From the NCBI GenBank assembly GCA_949878435.1, contig CATLAK010000001.1:1-64000 (forward strand): DNA of 64,000 nucleotides. The letters run 5' to 3'. The stretch is from an uncultured Lachnospiraceae bacterium. Its GTDB lineage: Bacteria; Bacillota; Clostridia; Lachnospirales; Lachnospiraceae. Under the pieces are notes generated by a model, which made no database searches, was not told the DNA's origin, and saw only the letters and a program-made list of their open reading frames with translations. This document shows, in pieces, positions 7,774 through 17,915 of this stretch. A program made the position numbers and the translations under genes. Position 1 is the first letter of the stretch; each line of letters starts with the position of its first letter.

Positions 7774-9449
7774 TCTTCCTTATCCAAATCCGTCGCATCA
7801 AACACATCGCTGATGGGAGCCCCTGCGGGAACCATAGGAAATACCTTGTCGTCCTCCGGAATCACGCATTCGATCAATACCGGTTTTTTCATTTCGATTG
7901 CCCGGGCAAGAGCATCTGCAACTTCCTCCTTACGTGTTACGCGGATTGCTTCACAGCCAAGTCCCTTTGCAACCATACAGAAGTCCACTCCGTCGTCAAG
8001 CACTGTCTGAGAATACCGTTTCTCGTAAAACAGCGTCTGCCACTGTCTCACCATTCCGAGCACATGATTGTTGATGACCACCTCGATAATGGGAATCTGA
8101 TACCTGGAAGCCGTTGCCAGTTCATTCATATTCATGCGGAAACATCCGTCCCCTGCAATATTGATACAGATTTTATCTGGGCAGCCCATTTTTGCGCCAA
8201 TGCAGGCGCCAAGTCCGTATCCCATAGTCCCAAGTCCGCCTGAGGATAAAAAGGTTCTGGGGTGCGTGTACTTGTAGTACTGCGCCGCCCACATCTGGTG
8301 CTGCCCTACGTCCGTTACGATTACGGCTCTTCCCCCGGTGACTTTATCGATTTCTTCCATGATATAGGGACAGGACAAAGCACTCTCATCATAATTCAAC
8401 GGATATTTTTCTTTTAGTTCTTTAATATGCGCATTCCATTCTTTATGTTCCATCTGCGGCAGTTCCTGATTGATCAGCGTAAGGATCTCCTTAAGGTCTC
8501 CCACAACAGATGCTTCTGTCTTGATATTTTTGTTGATTTCCGCCGCATCTATATCGATGTGGAGCACCCTTGCCTTTGAGGCGAACATTGCCGCGTTCCC
8601 CACCACACGGTCTGAGAACCTTGCGCCTAAGGCAACGAGAAGATCGCATTCGCTGACCCCAAGGTTAGATGCCTTCGTTCCATGCATGCCGATCATGCCT
8701 GTGTATCTTTCATCATGTCCATCCATCACGCCCTTTGCCATCAGGGTATCACACACAGGCGCATCCATAAGCGCTGAAAGAAGCCTTACTTCCTCCGCCG
8801 CCCCCGAAATCACTGCACCGCCTCCCACGTAAAGGAACGGTCTTTTGGACTCTTTGATCAGGGATACCGCCTTCTCAATATCCTTTTCGGTATACTTGCA
8901 CGAAGACGTAAGCACCTCCGGTGTCTTTGCCTCATATTCAAAAGCCGCCGCCGTCACATCCTTGGTGATATCCACCAGAACCGGACCCGGACGCCCTTCT
9001 TTGGCAATCCTGAACGCTTTTCTTATGGTATCTGCCAGCTTGGCAACATCTTTCACAATATAGCTGTGCTTGGTGATCGGCATGGTCACGCCGGCAATAT
9101 CGACCTCCTGAAAGGAGTCCTTGCCAAGCAGCGGAAGATTCACGTTACATGTGATTGCTACCACCGGAACAGAATCCATATACGCGGTGGCAATACCGGT
9201 AACCAGATTCGTCGCACCGGGACCGCTGGTCGCCAGGCATACGCCCACCCTTCCGGTGGCGCGGGCGTAACCGTCCGCCGCATGCGCTGCCCCTTGTTCA
9301 TGAGACGTTAAAATATGTTTGATTTCTTCACTGTGCTTATATAATGCATCATATACATTTAAAATCGTGCCTCCGGGATAACCAAATACGGTATCTACTC
9401 CCTGTTCTTTCAGGCATTCTACTACGATTTCTGCACCTGTTAACTGCAT
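7770..9449 (-). CDS. ilvB: acetolactate synthase, large (catalytic) subunit
   Basis: TPP-dependent condensation of two pyruvates, or pyruvate and 2-oxobutyrate, in valine, leucine and isoleucine synthesis. 559 residues in the usual three-domain order. The catalytic Glu is in LTSHEQGAAHAADGYARA, FAD-binding features lie in the middle, and the TPP/Mg motif GDGCFRMNMNELATA is in the C-terminal domain. Start backed by GGGAGG. It follows ilvD by 24 nt and overlaps the L,D-transpeptidase. No small regulatory subunit (ilvN/ilvH) is adjacent in this window. A catabolic AlsS is less likely because of the ilvD/leuB context. Confidence 0.95.
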   Translation of the reverse strand: MQLTGAEIVVECLKEQGVDTVFGYPGGTILNVYDALYKHSEEIKHILTSHEQGAAHAADGYARATGRVGVCLATSGPGATNLVTGIATAYMDSVPVVAITCNVNLPLLGKDSFQEVDIAGVTMPITKHSYIVKDVAKLADTIRKAFRIAKEGRPGPVLVDITKDVTAAAFEYEAKTPEVLTSSCKYTEKDIEKAVSLIKESKRPFLYVGGGAVISGAAEEVRLLSALMDAPVCDTLMAKGVMDGHDERYTGMIGMHGTKASNLGVSECDLLVALGARFSDRVVGNAAMFASKARVLHIDIDAAEINKNIKTEASVVGDLKEILTLINQELPQMEHKEWNAHIKELKEKYPLNYDESALSCPYIMEEIDKVTGGRAVIVTDVGQHQMWAAQYYKYTHPRTFLSSGGLGTMGYGLGACIGAKMGCPDKICINIAGDGCFRMNMNELATASRYQIPIIEVVINNHVLGMVRQWQTLFYEKRYSQTVLDDGVDFCMVAKGLGCEAIRVTRKEEVADALARAIEMKKPVLIECVIPEDDKVFPMVPAGAPISDVFDATDLDKEE

Positions 9450-9473
9450 TTATCCATTCCTCCCAATCTATCA

Positions 9474-11144
9474 TTATTTTCTGGGGATTTCCAGAATTGC
9501 TCCTCTGTTACCGCTGGTGACCATTTCCCTGTATCTTGCAAGATAGCCTGTGGTGACCTTGGGCTCTCTGGGCTGCCATTTCGCTGCCCTTGCCGCCATT
9601 TCCTCCTCGGAAACCTTTACATCCAGTTTCATTGCAGGAATATCGATACTGATGATATCCCCCTCTTTGACAAGCCCGATGGGACCGCCCACTGCCGCCT
9701 CCGGCGAGACATGCCCGATGGAAGCGCCTCTGGATGCCCCCGAAAAACGTCCGTCTGTAATAAGGGCAACGCTTGAGCCAAGCCCCATGCCTGCAATCGC
9801 TGAGGTGGGATTGAGCATCTCGCGCATGCCCGGTCCGCCCTTAGGACCTTCGTAGCGGATCACTACCACGTCTCCTGCCACGATCTTGCCGCCCTTGATT
9901 GCTTCAATAGCATCCTCTTCACAGTCAAATACTCTTGCCGGACCTTCGTGCACCATCATCTCCGACACCACTGCGGAGCGCTTTACAACGCTGCCGTCAG
10001 GAGCGAGATTCCCTTTTAACACAGCAAGACCGCCTGTTGAGGAGTAAGGATTGTCAAGAGGTCTTATCACTTCCGGATTCTTATTGATGGCATCTTTAAT
10101 ATTCTCTCCTACCGTCATTCCCGTCACAGTCATGCATCCCGTGTGCAAAAGCCCTGCGTCCGACAGCTCTTTCATCACTGCATAAACGCCGCCCGCTTCG
10201 TTTAAGTCTTCCATGTAAGTGGGACCTGCAGGTGCAAGATGGCACAGATTCGGCGTCTTTTCGCTGATCTCATTTGCAAAAGCGATATCAAAATCAAATC
10301 CCACCTCATGTGCAATCGCAGGCAGATGCAGCATGGAATTGGTAGAACATCCAAGCGCCATATCCACCGTCAGCGCATTTAAGATGGCGTCTTTGGTCAT
10401 GATATCCCTTGGTCTTATATCTTTGCGGTACATTTCCATCACCGCCATTCCGGCATGCTTTGCCAGTTTGATCCGCTCTGAATACACTGCCGGAATCGTA
10501 CCGTTTCCTTTCAGCCCCATTCCAAGCGCTTCCGTCAGACAGTTCATGGAGTTTGCCGTATACATTCCGGAACAGGAGCCGCAGGTAGGACATACCTTCT
10601 CCTCAAATTCTTTTACCTCTTCCTCCGTCATGGTGCCTGCTGCATGGGAACCCACCGCCTCAAACATAGAAGAAAGACTTCTCTTCTGTCCTTTCACACG
10701 CCCCGCAAGCATGGGACCGCCTGAAACGAACACGGTAGGCACATTGATTCTCGCCGCTGCCATCAAAAGCCCGGGGACATTCTTGTCACAGTTAGGAACC
10801 ATGACAAGCGCGTCAAACTGATGGGCAAGCGCCATACATTCGGTAGAATCCGCAATCAGATCCCTTGTAACCAGAGAGTACTTCATCCCGATATGTCCCA
10901 TTGCAATTCCGTCGCACACGGCAATCGCCGGAAATACCACCGGCACACCGCCCGCCTCGGCAACTCCCATCTTAACGGCTTCCACGATTTTATCCAGATT
11001 CATATGCCCCGGCACGATCTCATTGTAGGAGCTGACGATTCCCACCATGGGCTTTTTCATCTCCTCCTCCGTAAACCCCAGCGCATTAAAAAGACTTCTG
11101 TGGGGTGCCTGCTGTATACCGCTTTTTACATTATCACTTCTCAT
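9474..11144 (-). CDS. ilvD: dihydroxy-acid dehydratase
   Basis: Dehydrates 2,3-dihydroxy-isovalerate and -methylvalerate to the keto acids; Fe-S enzyme of the IlvD/Edd family. Typical features are [37 protein letters not shown] (cluster cysteines), and the C-terminal [21 protein letters not shown] place the start at the ATG giving MRSDNVKSG, because GGAGG sits 5 nt upstream; the ORF can be extended 7 codons but without a ribosome site. Length 556 residues, as usual. Lies between the GT-C-like gene (49 nt gap) and ilvB (24 nt gap) in the same operon. Confidence 0.96.
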   Translation of the reverse strand: MRSDNVKSGIQQAPHRSLFNALGFTEEEMKKPMVGIVSSYNEIVPGHMNLDKIVEAVKMGVAEAGGVPVVFPAIAVCDGIAMGHIGMKYSLVTRDLIADSTECMALAHQFDALVMVPNCDKNVPGLLMAAARINVPTVFVSGGPMLAGRVKGQKRSLSSMFEAVGSHAAGTMTEEEVKEFEEKVCPTCGSCSGMYTANSMNCLTEALGMGLKGNGTIPAVYSERIKLAKHAGMAVMEMYRKDIRPRDIMTKDAILNALTVDMALGCSTNSMLHLPAIAHEVGFDFDIAFANEISEKTPNLCHLAPAGPTYMEDLNEAGGVYAVMKELSDAGLLHTGCMTVTGMTVGENIKDAINKNPEVIRPLDNPYSSTGGLAVLKGNLAPDGSVVKRSAVVSEMMVHEGPARVFDCEEDAIEAIKGGKIVAGDVVVIRYEGPKGGPGMREMLNPTSAIAGMGLGSSVALITDGRFSGASRGASIGHVSPEAAVGGPIGLVKEGDIISIDIPAMKLDVKVSEEEMAARAAKWQPREPKVTTGYLARYREMVTSGNRGAILEIPRK

Positions 11145-11193
11145 TTTTCCTCCATTCCGAAGCATTTTACGCTAAGAGTAAGGCGCATTGCTT

Positions 11194-12759
11194 CTATTTA
11201 TCTTTGTTTTCATTTTTTGTGTAAAGAATATACTGATCATTTTCATACACAGAGAGCATATCCTTCTCTATATATTCCCATGGAATCGTATCATAATAAT
11301 GATAAAACTCCCAGACCATCTCTTTAAAATCCGGGTCGGTCATCCGTTTATCCAAAAGGACCACATCTGCCCCTTCAATCTCTCTGTTTTCACATCGAAT
11401 GCCATAAAGAAAGTATAGCAGATATTCCTGATTACAGTCGGTCACACAAATCTTACTCCATTTATCCATATCTGTATGCGAAAAAGCCTCCGCTATGGCA
11501 TGCTCGTTTCCGCCGTATTGCTCATTGTAACCGGAAAAGCCAAGGCATTTCACACTGAATGCGGCTGCCAGTACAAGCAGCAAAACTGCATTTCCTTTTC
11601 TTTTAAGCTGTTTGCTTAGCACCGCCTCTAAAAGTACACCGATTAAGATTGCAAGCAGCACTCCTCCATAGGTAAAGACCCTGTAGTACGGGCGTTTACA
11701 TTGAATCAAGAGACAGACCGGAACCATCACGATTCCCATAAATAAACTCAGGTAAAGCAGCAGCCGTACATTTTCCTTCTTTCGGATGTGGTTCACGATT
11801 TGATAAATCAGGAACACGATCCCAATTCCCCATAGAATCATCACCGCCAGCGATTGCAAATACTGACCAGACAATGTCACCAAAAACTCCCATAACCTGC
11901 CTGCGAACCCAGCCCTTTCCTCACTCTGGATATAAGGGGTGTCCAGCATATATTCCATTCCCCTGCCCATTGCAGCGAAGGGAGCGCTTAAAATGACCTT
12001 GATATGCTCCATGCCATAGTAGGCGCCGTTCTCCTCCTTGGTAAGAAGATTAGAACCGATTGCCAGCCAGATAGCTGCATATAGGAAAATCGTAAAAAGC
12101 GCCGCTGTCACAGACGCAAGGATCAGTTTCAAAAGTTTCTTTCCGCTTTCTTTTTTGTCCTCCTGTAAACTCTTAATCAGCAGAAAAGTACCTCCTGCCA
12201 TGCATAAGGGAACCACCCAGTACACATTGCTGCTCACCGCATATAATCCAAGCACCAGGGATGCTATGTAAATCAGGTAAATCCTTTTGGCAGTTCTTTG
12301 TTCTTCGCAGATCTTAATCATGCACCACCATGCTGTAAGATAGCAGGTAATGCCAAGGGTATAGCCCCTTCCCTGCACGGCAAGCTGATTGACCAGATTC
12401 ATGGACAAGTACAAAAGAACGGTAATGTGAGGAATCCATCCCTTGGTATAGCGCCCTGCGATTTTATATAAAAGCCACAGATTCGCCAGTGCACACAGGT
12501 ACGATATTCCCCGCAGTCCGATATAGGCATTGCCGAAATAATCAAGAAATGCAGACAAAACCGAATATCCCACATGATTATTGGGCAGCGGCCAATGAAT
12601 GGCGGCATACACCGGTCCTTTGCTGATGAACCAATAATAGGTATATAACTCATCGTACCAGGGCGTAAGGGCAAACAGCCGGTAGCCGTAATAGACAGCC
12701 ATCACTGCCATGATGACAAGAAAAACTACTCTATCCTTTTTTTCGCTAATTGATTTCAT
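11194..12759 (-). CDS. GT-C-like multi-spanning membrane protein (putative glycosyltransferase)
   Basis: 521 residues with roughly 10-12 hydrophobic segments and a small charged C-terminal domain. The first loop holds [13 protein letters not shown], an acidic pair placed as in GT-C enzymes of the PMT/ArnT type, and [10 protein letters not shown] resembles a motif of the same superfamily. This suggests transfer of a sugar from a lipid-phosphate donor outside the membrane, but substrate and product cannot be read. The start overlaps the end of leuB by 14 nt without its own clear ribosome site, so translation is probably coupled. It sits between two branched-chain amino acid genes, with which it has no evident metabolic link. 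Confidence 0.65.
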   Translation of the reverse strand: MKSISEKKDRVVFLVIMAVMAVYYGYRLFALTPWYDELYTYYWFISKGPVYAAIHWPLPNNHVGYSVLSAFLDYFGNAYIGLRGISYLCALANLWLLYKIAGRYTKGWIPHITVLLYLSMNLVNQLAVQGRGYTLGITCYLTAWWCMIKICEEQRTAKRIYLIYIASLVLGLYAVSSNVYWVVPLCMAGGTFLLIKSLQEDKKESGKKLLKLILASVTAALFTIFLYAAIWLAIGSNLLTKEENGAYYGMEHIKVILSAPFAAMGRGMEYMLDTPYIQSEERAGFAGRLWEFLVTLSGQYLQSLAVMILWGIGIVFLIYQIVNHIRKKENVRLLLYLSLFMGIVMVPVCLLIQCKRPYYRVFTYGGVLLAILIGVLLEAVLSKQLKRKGNAVLLLVLAAAFSVKCLGFSGYNEQYGGNEHAIAEAFSHTDMDKWSKICVTDCNQEYLLYFLYGIRCENREIEGADVVLLDKRMTDPDFKEMVWEFYHYYDTIPWEYIEKDMLSVYENDQYILYTKNENKDK

Positions 12760-13831
12760 CGGCTAACAGATCACCCATTTCCTTGCATCCCACCTGTGTA
12801 CATCCTTTAGACATGATATCGATGGTGCGGTATCCTTTTTTCAAAATATTCTTTACGGCATTTTCAACTGCATCTGCTTCCTTGTCAAGGTCAAAGGAAA
12901 AGCGCAGCATCATAGCTGCCGAGAGAATGGTTGCAATAGGATTGGCAATTCCCTTTCCTGCAATATCCGGCGCAGAACCATGACTGGGCTCATAAAGACC
13001 GAATTTGCTGTCATTTAAGGAAGCGGATGCAAGCATTCCGATGGAGCCTGTCACCATGCTTGCCTCATCTGAAAGGATATCCCCGAACATATTCTCCGTA
13101 AGAATCACATCAAACTGTGCAGGATCCTTGACAAGCTGCATCGCACAGTTATCCACCAGCATATGTTCTAACGTAACATCCGGGTAGTTTTGGGCTACTT
13201 CTTCTACCACTTTGCGCCATAATCTGGAGGAATCCAGCACATTCGCCTTGTCCACGCTGGTCACTTTCTTCTTCCGCTTCATGGCGATTTCAAATCCCTT
13301 TATTGCAATCCTGCGGATCTCATTTTCATCATAAGTAAGGGTATCCACCGCTTTGCGGACGCCGTTTTCTTCTGTGGTGTGGCGTTCCCCGAAGTACAAT
13401 CCTCCCGTCAGTTCCCGCATAATCATCATATCAAATCCTGCACTGCTGATTTCCTTTTTCAGCGGACAGGCATCTGCCAATTCGTCATACAAGACGGCAG
13501 GTCTTAGATTTGCAAACAGATTCAGCGCCTTGCGGATGCCGAGAAGTCCTGCCTCCGGTCGCAAATTGGGGGGCAGCTTATACCAGGGGGATGTGATGGT
13601 ATCGCCGCCTATGGATCCCATCAGAACAGCGTCTGCTGCTTTTGCCGCTGCAATTGCCTCCTCTGTCAGCGGCACACCGTGCACATCAATGGAAGCTCCG
13701 CCCATCAAAATGTTTGTGTATATCATTTCGTGACCATAGACCAAAGCCACCTTATCCAGCACTTTTCTGGCTTCTGCCACGATTTCGGGTCCGATACCGT
13801 CCCCTTCAATACATGCAATATTTAATCTCAT
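12746..13831 (-). CDS. leuB: 3-isopropylmalate dehydrogenase
   Basis: NAD-dependent oxidative decarboxylation of 3-isopropylmalate in leucine synthesis. 361 residues of the isocitrate/isopropylmalate dehydrogenase fold: N-terminal [14 protein letters not shown], substrate loop [14 protein letters not shown], catalytic Tyr/Lys regions [14 protein letters not shown] and [12 protein letters not shown], and the metal/NAD part [14 protein letters not shown] followed by [14 protein letters not shown]. Strong AAGGAGG ribosome site. leuC and leuD are not in the window. First gene visible of the unit leuB, GT-C-like gene, ilvD, ilvB, L,D-transpeptidase. Confidence 0.96.
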   Translation of the reverse strand: MRLNIACIEGDGIGPEIVAEARKVLDKVALVYGHEMIYTNILMGGASIDVHGVPLTEEAIAAAKAADAVLMGSIGGDTITSPWYKLPPNLRPEAGLLGIRKALNLFANLRPAVLYDELADACPLKKEISSAGFDMMIMRELTGGLYFGERHTTEENGVRKAVDTLTYDENEIRRIAIKGFEIAMKRKKKVTSVDKANVLDSSRLWRKVVEEVAQNYPDVTLEHMLVDNCAMQLVKDPAQFDVILTENMFGDILSDEASMVTGSIGMLASASLNDSKFGLYEPSHGSAPDIAGKGIANPIATILSAAMMLRFSFDLDKEADAVENAVKNILKKGYRTIDIMSKGCTQVGCKEMGDLLADEIN

Positions 13832-13854
13832 ATTTACCTTCCTCCTTATTGATA

Positions 13855-13880
13855 CAAAATAAGGCGCATATCATGCGCCT
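13855..13880 (-). terminator. terminator after yajC
   Basis: On the minus strand an 8-bp perfect stem (AGGCGCAT, loop GAT, ATGCGCCT) is followed by TATTTTG. It separates the VanY-tgt-yajC unit from leuB. The U-tract is broken by one A, so efficiency may be partial, with some read-through into leuB. Confidence 0.6.
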
Positions 13881-13897
13881 CACTTCCAAATTCATGT

Positions 13898-14218
13898 TTA
13901 TTCTGCATCTGCCTTCTCAACCTGCGAAATAGCAGATTTCTGCATGGGAATACGGCAATTCTTGTTATTTCCAAATTCAACGATCACTGTATCATCGGTG
14001 ATATCTATAACAATTCCGTAAAAACCGCTGCTGGTTAAGACACAGTCGCCAACTTCAAGTGCGGATAACATGGCTGCCATTTTCTTTTGTTCCTTTTTTT
14101 GCGGACGAATCATGAAAAAATACATGAAACCAAAAATGAGCACCAGCCACAAGATCATCCCAATGCCAAGACCGCCTGTTGCTGCCTGTTCAGCGCTGCC
14201 TGTCAATAAAATACCCAT
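13898..14218 (-). CDS. yajC: preprotein translocase subunit YajC
   Basis: Small membrane protein associated with the SecDF-YajC accessory complex. 106 residues: a single membrane helix (residues ~17-37, IGMILWLVLIFGFMYFFMIR) followed by RPQKKEQKKMAAMLSALEVG and a short beta-rich cytosolic domain, exactly the family pattern. It lies downstream of tgt with a 64-nt gap, the common tgt-yajC arrangement; secDF is not next to it here. Ends before a hairpin terminator. Confidence 0.93.
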   Translation of the reverse strand: MGILLTGSAEQAATGGLGIGMILWLVLIFGFMYFFMIRPQKKEQKKMAAMLSALEVGDCVLTSSGFYGIVIDITDDTVIVEFGNNKNCRIPMQKSAISQVEKADAE

Positions 14219-14282
14219 TCAAATTTCCTCCTGTTTTCAACTTTGTAAATAAGCCTAACAAATATAATACACAATTGAGCGG

Positions 14283-15410
14283 TTAAAAACAAGTCATACC
14301 TGCAAGTTTTTGTTTTTTGTACGCTGAAAATTCCCCCTGATCCAGTGCATCCCGTATCTCTTCCATCATTGTATTATAAAAATACAGATTGTGGAGCACG
14401 CAAAGACGCATTCCAAGCATTTCCTTTGCTTTCAGCAAATGGCGGATATAAGCCCTTGAATACCGGCGGCATGCAGGACATGCGCACCCTTCTTCAATCG
14501 GTCTATCGTCCAATTCATATTTCGCATTAAAGAGGTTGATCTTACCGTGATTGGTATATAAATGACCATGACGCCCGTTTCTGCTGGGGTAAACACAGTC
14601 GAAGAAATCGATGCCTCTCTCCACACCCTCCAATATATTCGCCGGCGTTCCCACCCCCATCAGGTAGGTTGGTTTATCCACCGGAAGATGCGGAACCGTT
14701 TCTTCTATAATATAGTACATCTCCTCATGACTTTCCCCCACGGCGAGACCGCCAATGGCATATCCGTCAAGCTCCATTTCCGCAATCTGTTTGGCATGCT
14801 CTATTCTGATATCCGCATAAACCGCTCCCTGATTGATTGCAAATAAAAGCTGGTTTTGATTGATTGTGTCCTCTAAGCCATTCAGCCGCTGCATTTCCTT
14901 TTTGCACCGCGTAAGCCATCTGGTGGTCCGTTCCACCGATGCCTGTACATAAGCCCGGTCCGCCTTGCTAGGGGCACATTCATCAAACGCCATGGCTATC
15001 GTGGATGCCAGATTGGACTGAATCTGCATACTTTCTTCCGGTCCCATGAAGATCTTGCGCCCATCAATGTGGGAGTTAAAGTAAACACCCTCTTCTTTGA
15101 TCTTCCGCAGCCCTGCAAGGGAGAAGACCTGAAATCCGCCGGAATCCGTCAGGATCGGCTTGTTCCAAGCCATAAATTTATGAAGTCCTCCCAGCTGTTT
15201 GATAATCTGATCCCCTGGTCTTACGTGTAAATGATACGTATTGGAAAGTTCCACCTGGGTGTGAATCTTTTCTAAATCCTCCGTTGAGACCGCTCCCTTG
15301 ATTGCTGCCACAGTCCCAACATTCATGAAAACCGGTGTCTGTATCACGCCATGAACGGTTGTGAGTTCCCCGCGTTTAGCCCTTCCTTCCTGCTTTAACA
15401 ACCGATACAT
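14283..15410 (-). CDS. tgt: tRNA-guanine(34) transglycosylase
   Basis: Exchanges guanine-34 of GUN-anticodon tRNAs for the queuosine precursor. Key features: NTYHLHVRPGD, the substrate loop LTDSGGFQVFSL with catalytic Asp, GGLAVGE with the GGLAxGE signature, and the zinc-binding CxCxxC plus His pattern in EGCACPACRRYSRAYIRHLL. I start at the ATG giving MYRLLKQ (375 residues), preceded by GGAGGAAATT. Longer readings add 38 unrelated residues that belong to the end of the VanY gene. Queuosine synthesis genes are not in the window. Confidence 0.96.
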   Translation of the reverse strand: MYRLLKQEGRAKRGELTTVHGVIQTPVFMNVGTVAAIKGAVSTEDLEKIHTQVELSNTYHLHVRPGDQIIKQLGGLHKFMAWNKPILTDSGGFQVFSLAGLRKIKEEGVYFNSHIDGRKIFMGPEESMQIQSNLASTIAMAFDECAPSKADRAYVQASVERTTRWLTRCKKEMQRLNGLEDTINQNQLLFAINQGAVYADIRIEHAKQIAEMELDGYAIGGLAVGESHEEMYYIIEETVPHLPVDKPTYLMGVGTPANILEGVERGIDFFDCVYPSRNGRHGHLYTNHGKINLFNAKYELDDRPIEEGCACPACRRYSRAYIRHLLKAKEMLGMRLCVLHNLYFYNTMMEEIRDALDQGEFSAYKKQKLAGMTCF

Positions 15411-15426
15411 AATTTCCTCCAGAAAT

Positions 15427-16560
15427 TTATAAATATTTATCCCAAAATTCTTCCAGACAAAGTTCCTCTTCCATAATAATCGCAGCAGCTTCCTTCCCCA
15501 CATAGCGGAAGTGCCAGGGCTCAAATTCTATGCTGGTGATGTATTCCTTTCCTTTGGGATAACGAAGAACGAACCCATATTCGGCACAGTGCTCCGCAAG
15601 CCATTTCCCGGCATCCGTATCTGCAAAACCTTCATCCAGCTTCACATAAGTGTCTGATACGATATCTATGGCTAATCCGATCTGATGTTCGCTCGCTCCC
15701 GGAACGGTTACTGCCTGAGAGGATATTTTGTAAGCTTCCATGTAAGACATTCCCTTGTTCATATACGCTTTAATCTTACGGTTAAACAAAACTTCCTGCC
15801 ATGCCAGATCCCTATAAGGAGAACAGATCGCAAGATTGACGCCGTCCTCGCTTGCCGCTTGCATCATGGCAAGCAGCTCCTCTATGATTCTTTCATCACA
15901 TTTCATGGTTCCCTTGATGGTCTTGATCGGTCCAAGAGTAAAGGTATAATCCTCAGGAATGGGATGCTGCTTGTTGATCAGCACCAGCTTCCAGTCATCT
16001 TCATCGAAAGAAATTTCCTCTTCCTGTCTGCTTTCCGGCACTTCTTCTGCATCTGCCGGATTCCCTGCTGCTTCCCCGCTCTCTGCATCGGTTTTAGGTC
16101 CAGCTTCCTCTGCCTGCCCATGAGGCTCATTTTCATCGATAATCTCATCCAGAAGGTACTTGTCCGCCCCTTCCATGCCGTGCAATTCCGCATCATCATA
16201 TCCGTCGATCACGTCATCGTCATCCAGTATTTCCAGTTCATCGATCTGAATCTGCCGGGCATCAGCCAGCGTAATATCAGAAGTAACTGCCGCTGTCACT
16301 TCCGCTTCGTTTTCCTTTTCAGATACAAATCCATTTTCCTCCTGAAAAACCGGGTAAGAAAAACTGTTGCCCACCATAAAACAGCATAATATAAAAATCG
16401 TACAGGCAAACCGTTTGGTTCCCCTTTTAAAGTAATCAAATATCTGGTGTAAAAGCATGGTGACTGCCAGCCCTACGATTGCCGGACCTCTTAAGATCCT
16501 GCTGCGCCTCCCCATGCTGATAAAATACGCTTTTGCTCTCTCGTTTAAACTTCTTTTCAT
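15427..16560 (-). CDS. D-alanyl-D-alanine carboxypeptidase, VanY/M15B family
   Basis: Membrane-anchored zinc peptidase expected to trim the terminal D-Ala of peptidoglycan stems. After a hydrophobic segment (TIFILCCFMVGNSF) there is a ~100-residue acidic, low-complexity linker, then the M15B domain. Zinc and catalytic residues are visible in SEHQIGLAIDIVSD and FEPWHFRYVG. Of the possible starts I choose the ATG at 16560 because AGGGA lies 6 nt upstream; a TTG ten codons earlier has no ribosome site. It begins the unit with tgt (16-nt gap) and yajC. A self-resistance role is not implied; no vancomycin-type genes are near. Confidence 0.9.
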   Translation of the reverse strand: MKRSLNERAKAYFISMGRRSRILRGPAIVGLAVTMLLHQIFDYFKRGTKRFACTIFILCCFMVGNSFSYPVFQEENGFVSEKENEAEVTAAVTSDITLADARQIQIDELEILDDDDVIDGYDDAELHGMEGADKYLLDEIIDENEPHGQAEEAGPKTDAESGEAAGNPADAEEVPESRQEEEISFDEDDWKLVLINKQHPIPEDYTFTLGPIKTIKGTMKCDERIIEELLAMMQAASEDGVNLAICSPYRDLAWQEVLFNRKIKAYMNKGMSYMEAYKISSQAVTVPGASEHQIGLAIDIVSDTYVKLDEGFADTDAGKWLAEHCAEYGFVLRYPKGKEYITSIEFEPWHFRYVGKEAAAIIMEEELCLEEFWDKYL

Positions 16561-16617
16561 CTGTCCCTGCCAAAAAATTTTTATCGCCAAAGCAACCGCT
16601 AAGGCGATTTACATAAT

Positions 16618-16646
16618 ATTTTACACAAATCTTTCCGATTCTACAA
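16618..16646 (-). promoter_or_regulatory. candidate promoter of VanY-tgt-yajC
   Basis: Minus strand: -35 TTGTAG (16641-16646), 17-nt spacer, -10 TAAAAT (16618-16623), about 58 nt upstream of the chosen start. It lies about 20 nt from the oppositely oriented aroC promoter. Confidence 0.55.
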
Positions 16647-16664
16647 TAGGTGATACAAAAATAA

Positions 16665-16693
16665 TTGTAAAATAAATATAATTCCGCTATAAT
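16665..16693 (+). promoter_or_regulatory. candidate promoter of aroC
   Basis: -35 TTGTAA (16665-16670), 17-nt spacer, consensus -10 TATAAT (16688-16693). It lies 44 nt upstream of the aroC start, whose ribosome site is AAAGGAG. Confidence 0.7.
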
Positions 16694-16737
16694 CGGATGT
16701 AAATCCACTACCTACAGTCGAAAGGAGCTTCTAATTT

Positions 16738-17835
16738 ATGGCAGGATCATCATTTGGAACGATATTTAAAATAAGCACCTGGGGGGAATCCCACGGAAAG
16801 GCATTGGGTGTTGTAATAGACGGCTGTCCTGCTGGGCTTCATCTGTGTGAAGCGGATATTCAGCCTTATCTTGACCGCAGAAAACCCGGACAGACCTCCA
16901 TTTCCACTCCCCGTAAGGAATCGGATCAGGTGGAAATACTTTCCGGCGTATTCAAGGGACGCACCACCGGCACTCCTATTTCGCTGCTAATTCCCAACAC
17001 TTCCCAGAAATCTTCTGACTACAGTGAGATTGCTTCCTATTACAGACCGGGTCATGCGGATTATACCTTTGACGCTAAATATGGATTCCGTGATTACACC
17101 GGCGGCGGACGCTCCTCGGGACGGGAAACCATCGGCAGAGTCGCTGCCGGAGCCATCGCCGTTAAAATATTGAAAGAAATGGGAATCACCGTGACCGCTT
17201 ATACCGAGTCCATCGGTCCCGTTTCCATAGATATGACCCGCTTTGACAAAGACGCCATTTACCGCACGCCCACCTGTATGCCCGATGAAAAAGCAGCCGA
17301 GGCTGCAATGGCTTACCTGAAAGAGTGTATGGAGAAAAAAGATTCCAGCGGCGGAATCGTTGCGTGTATCGCAGACGGACTTCCCGCCGGCATAGGCGAT
17401 CCTGTATTTGAAAAGCTGGACGCCAACCTTGCCAAAGCAATCATGTCCATCGGCGCAGTGAAGGCAGTTGAAATCGGAGACGGCGTTTTGGTATCACAGT
17501 CTGTAGGCTCTCTTAACAACGACGCATTCAGATGCACAGACGGCATCATAACCAAAAAGACCAATCATTCCGGCGGCATTTTAGGCGGCATCAGCGACGG
17601 AGCCCAGATCCTTTTAAGAGCACATATTAAGCCAACTCCTTCTATCTTTTCGGTTCAGGAGACGGTAAACCAAAATAAAGAAAATATAGAAATTGCCATC
17701 AAGGGACGCCACGACCCCGTGATTGTTCCAAGAGCTGTGGCGGTGGTGGAAGCCATGGCAGCGCTTACCATTCTTGATGCATGTATGCTGAACATGACGG
17801 CACGCCTTGACTATCTTACCAATTTTTACCGCTAA
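16738..17835 (+). CDS. aroC: chorismate synthase
   Basis: Final step of the shikimate pathway, 5-enolpyruvylshikimate-3-phosphate to chorismate, FMN-dependent. 365 residues with the family signatures GESHGKALGVVIDGCPAG, RPGHADYTFDAKYG, GGGRSSGRETIGRVAAGAIA and NHSGGILGGISDG. The start is fixed by AAAGGAG 9 nt upstream. Single gene: own promoter, terminator behind it, opposite neighbours on both sides. No other aro genes are in the window. Confidence 0.97.
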   Translation: MAGSSFGTIFKISTWGESHGKALGVVIDGCPAGLHLCEADIQPYLDRRKPGQTSISTPRKESDQVEILSGVFKGRTTGTPISLLIPNTSQKSSDYSEIASYYRPGHADYTFDAKYGFRDYTGGGRSSGRETIGRVAAGAIAVKILKEMGITVTAYTESIGPVSIDMTRFDKDAIYRTPTCMPDEKAAEAAMAYLKECMEKKDSSGGIVACIADGLPAGIGDPVFEKLDANLAKAIMSIGAVKAVEIGDGVLVSQSVGSLNNDAFRCTDGIITKKTNHSGGILGGISDGAQILLRAHIKPTPSIFSVQETVNQNKENIEIAIKGRHDPVIVPRAVAVVEAMAALTILDACMLNMTARLDYLTNFYR

Positions 17836-17855
17836 GGCAACACATACCACACAAC

Positions 17856-17895
17856 AAAAGGCTTTCGATGTTTTCGTATCATCAAAAGCCTTTCT
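17856..17895. terminator. bidirectional terminator between aroC and lactonase gene
   Basis: Inverted repeat AAAGGCTTT / AAAGCCTTT with a second short GAT/ATC pairing inside. Its A- and T-rich flanks allow it to serve both converging genes. Confidence 0.75.
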
Positions 17896-17915
17896 TACAT
17901 TATGACCTTTATGGT

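Noticed and set aside
10219-10821. 200-codon plus-strand ORF inside ilvD
   Set aside because: Antisense to a highly conserved enzyme; no ribosome site or family resemblance.
13832-13897. T-box or attenuator before leuB
   Set aside because: The gap is only 66 nt and contains just the yajC terminator hairpin and a ribosome site. No T-box specifier structure or leader peptide was seen; the serC leader is also too short.
15685-16389. 234-codon plus-strand ORF inside the VanY gene
   Set aside because: Antisense to the carboxypeptidase domain and its acidic linker; composition is that of a shadow frame.
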